Source of the DNA: JAYVYM01 sp046593925
GTDB taxonomy: Bacteria; Actinomycetota; Actinomycetes; Mycobacteriales; SCTD01
Assembly: GCA_046593925.1 (NCBI GenBank)
Contig: JBKJQN010000057.1
Coordinates: 1 to 39,690 of the forward strand
Direction: 5' to 3'
DNA: 39,690 bases
In this document: positions 38,756 to 39,690 of the stretch, in pieces
Layout of the letters: each line of letters starts with the position of its first letter
Position numbering within the stretch: the first letter of the stretch is position 1
Translations under genes and position numbers: made by a program
Notes under the pieces: generated by a model
Seen by the model: the letters and a program-made list of their open reading frames with translations, nothing else
Told to the model about the DNA's origin: nothing
The model's database searches: none

Positions 38756-39562
38756 ATGAACGATCCCGCCCGACTCCTTGCGGCCTACGACCAGCAGCTC
38801 CGCACCGATGCGGAGACACCGGGTGCGGTGTCGGTCACCCGCGTCGGCCCGCTGCGCCTCGTGACTTTCCGTGGTGGGCGCGGTTTCGTCACCTACCGGG
38901 ACCTCGGCGGAGCTGGCACCGACGCCATCCGGCGGCTGGTCGCGGAGGGGCTCGCCCACTTCCGGGCGGACCCCTGCATCTCTCGGGTCGAGTGGAAGGC
39001 CCGCGGGCACGACTCGGCGGCGGGGCTGCACGAGGCGCTGCTGCAGAGCGGTTTCCTCCCGGGTGAGGAGGAGTCGATCATGGTCGGTGAGGCACGGCTG
39101 CTCGCTGTCGAGGTGCCGCTACCCCAGGGGGTGGTGCTGCGTCAGGTCTCCGAGGAGGCGGACGTCCGCGCGATGAGCGCTATGCAGGACGAGACATTCG
39201 GTGAACCTGTGTCGGAGGAGCGAGTGCAAGCCGTACTGCACCGGCTCTCCCTCCAGGACGGGATGGAGCTGTGGGTGGCGAGGGCTCAGGGGCAGGTTGT
39301 CGGTGCCGGGCGGCTGGAACCGGTACCGGACAGTAACTTTGCCGGGCTCTGGGGGGGTGCGACCCATGAACGATGGCGCGGCCGAGGGATCTATCGCGCC
39401 TTGACGGCAGCGCGGGCACGTTCGGCCATGAGCGCAGGCAAGACGTACGTCAACAGTGACTCCACCGAGTACTCGCGGCCGATCCTTGAACGTGCCGGTC
39501 TCGTCAAGGTGTCGACGACGACCCCGTACAACTGGCAGCGTCGCCCGGACCATCGGGTCTAG
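38756..39562 (+). CDS. GNAT-family N-acetyltransferase
   Basis: A 268-residue protein. The C-terminal half (about 135-260) has the GNAT fold: ELWVARAQGQVVGAGRLEPV (beta4), GLWGGATHERWRGRGIYRAL (motif A, with the acetyl-CoA pyrophosphate-binding R/G-x-x-G-x-G/A) and AGKTYVNSDSTEYSRPIL followed by RAGLVKV (motif B). The N-terminal half (about 1-130) is a second, degenerate domain that looks GNAT-like, so this may be a tandem-GNAT protein with one active site. The acetyl acceptor is unknown. I chose ATG 38756 by composition; GTG 38729 is in frame with poor sequence and the ribosome site is weak (AAGGG next to ATG). A hairpin follows the stop. Confidence 0.82.
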   Translation: MNDPARLLAAYDQQLRTDAETPGAVSVTRVGPLRLVTFRGGRGFVTYRDLGGAGTDAIRRLVAEGLAHFRADPCISRVEWKARGHDSAAGLHEALLQSGFLPGEEESIMVGEARLLAVEVPLPQGVVLRQVSEEADVRAMSAMQDETFGEPVSEERVQAVLHRLSLQDGMELWVARAQGQVVGAGRLEPVPDSNFAGLWGGATHERWRGRGIYRALTAARARSAMSAGKTYVNSDSTEYSRPILERAGLVKVSTTTPYNWQRRPDHRV

Positions 39563-39571
39563 GGGGCTGCC

Positions 39572-39590
39572 CGCGGCCGGTGCGGCCGCG
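39572..39590 (+). terminator. Hairpin after the GNAT gene
   Basis: CGCGGCC-GGTGC-GGCCGCG is a perfect 7-bp stem with a 5-base loop, 10 bases after the stop. No supported gene lies between it and the window end. Confidence 0.5.
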
Positions 39591-39690
39591 CTCCGGCAGT
39601 GCTCGCGGCAGCGGGTCCCACCCGGTGCGGTGGTTCGTGGGCCGCGCCGGGGGCCCGGTTGCTCGGGCAGCGGGACAAACGCCTTGCACC

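Noticed and set aside
39504..39689. 61-codon minus-strand frame at the window end
   Set aside because: Low-complexity composition, it overlaps the GNAT gene end and a hairpin, and has no ribosome site.

Overview
The window is high-GC DNA from an actinobacterium. GTG starts are common, genes overlap at GTGA or ATGA junctions, -10 boxes look like TANNNT, and the right-hand gene set is typical of Actinomycetota: an RNase AS homologue, a FadD15-like synthetase, an ArsA-like ATPase with an SRPBCC partner, a MacS-type kinase pair and a GGEDT phosphofructokinase. I cannot name the genus. I saw no tRNA, rRNA or CRISPR array.

Positions 1-9,700 look like a decaying accessory segment. They hold a frameshifted helical protein (1-407), a beta-propeller gene cut by an IS5-type element (about 508-913), and the element itself (914-2126), whose middle is replaced by foreign DNA. 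Next comes an SDR/TetR divergent pair with two matching operators (2328-3808), a multiply broken DHA2-type MFS transporter (3904-5409), a quinone oxidoreductase/TetR divergent pair (5641-7687), a broken FAD-linked oxidase (8015-9299) and a VapC-like toxin with two compensating frameshifts (9303-9698). Two intact redox-enzyme/regulator pairs thus survive among remnants.

Positions 9,750-15,880 carry an unusual alpha/beta-hydrolase-glycosyltransferase fusion, translationally coupled to a winged-helix methyltransferase and divergent from a large LuxR-family (LAL) ATPase regulator. This is the best candidate here for an uncharacterised small-molecule system. An ABC-2 exporter pair (15,891-18,097) follows.

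Positions 18,197-39,562 look like conserved chromosomal core. They encode fatty-acyl-CoA ligase, a zinc-ribbon membrane protein, a compact SRPBCC / ArsA-like / CxxCPxC protein / ROK kinase run, an ornithine-cyclodeaminase-type (LOR/SDH) enzyme, a repeat-rich membrane protein, a carboxylesterase and a PlsC-type acyltransferase. After these come a MacS-like histidine kinase with its NarL-type regulator, a secreted BNR-repeat protein, a DUF1028 protein followed by a 45-codon stump of an FGGY kinase, RNase AS, a PAS-PAS-GGDEF-EAL protein coupled to an orphan gene, an RlpA-like cell-wall protein, a phosphofructokinase with the pyrophosphate-type residues D104/K124, and a GNAT acetyltransferase. The order RNase AS / PlsC / ArsA-like / SRPBCC / FadD15 resembles the Rv2179c-Rv2187 neighbourhood of Mycobacterium tuberculosis (from memory, not searched). 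Lesions are almost confined to the first 9.7 kb, which argues for real gene decay there rather than uniform sequencing error.
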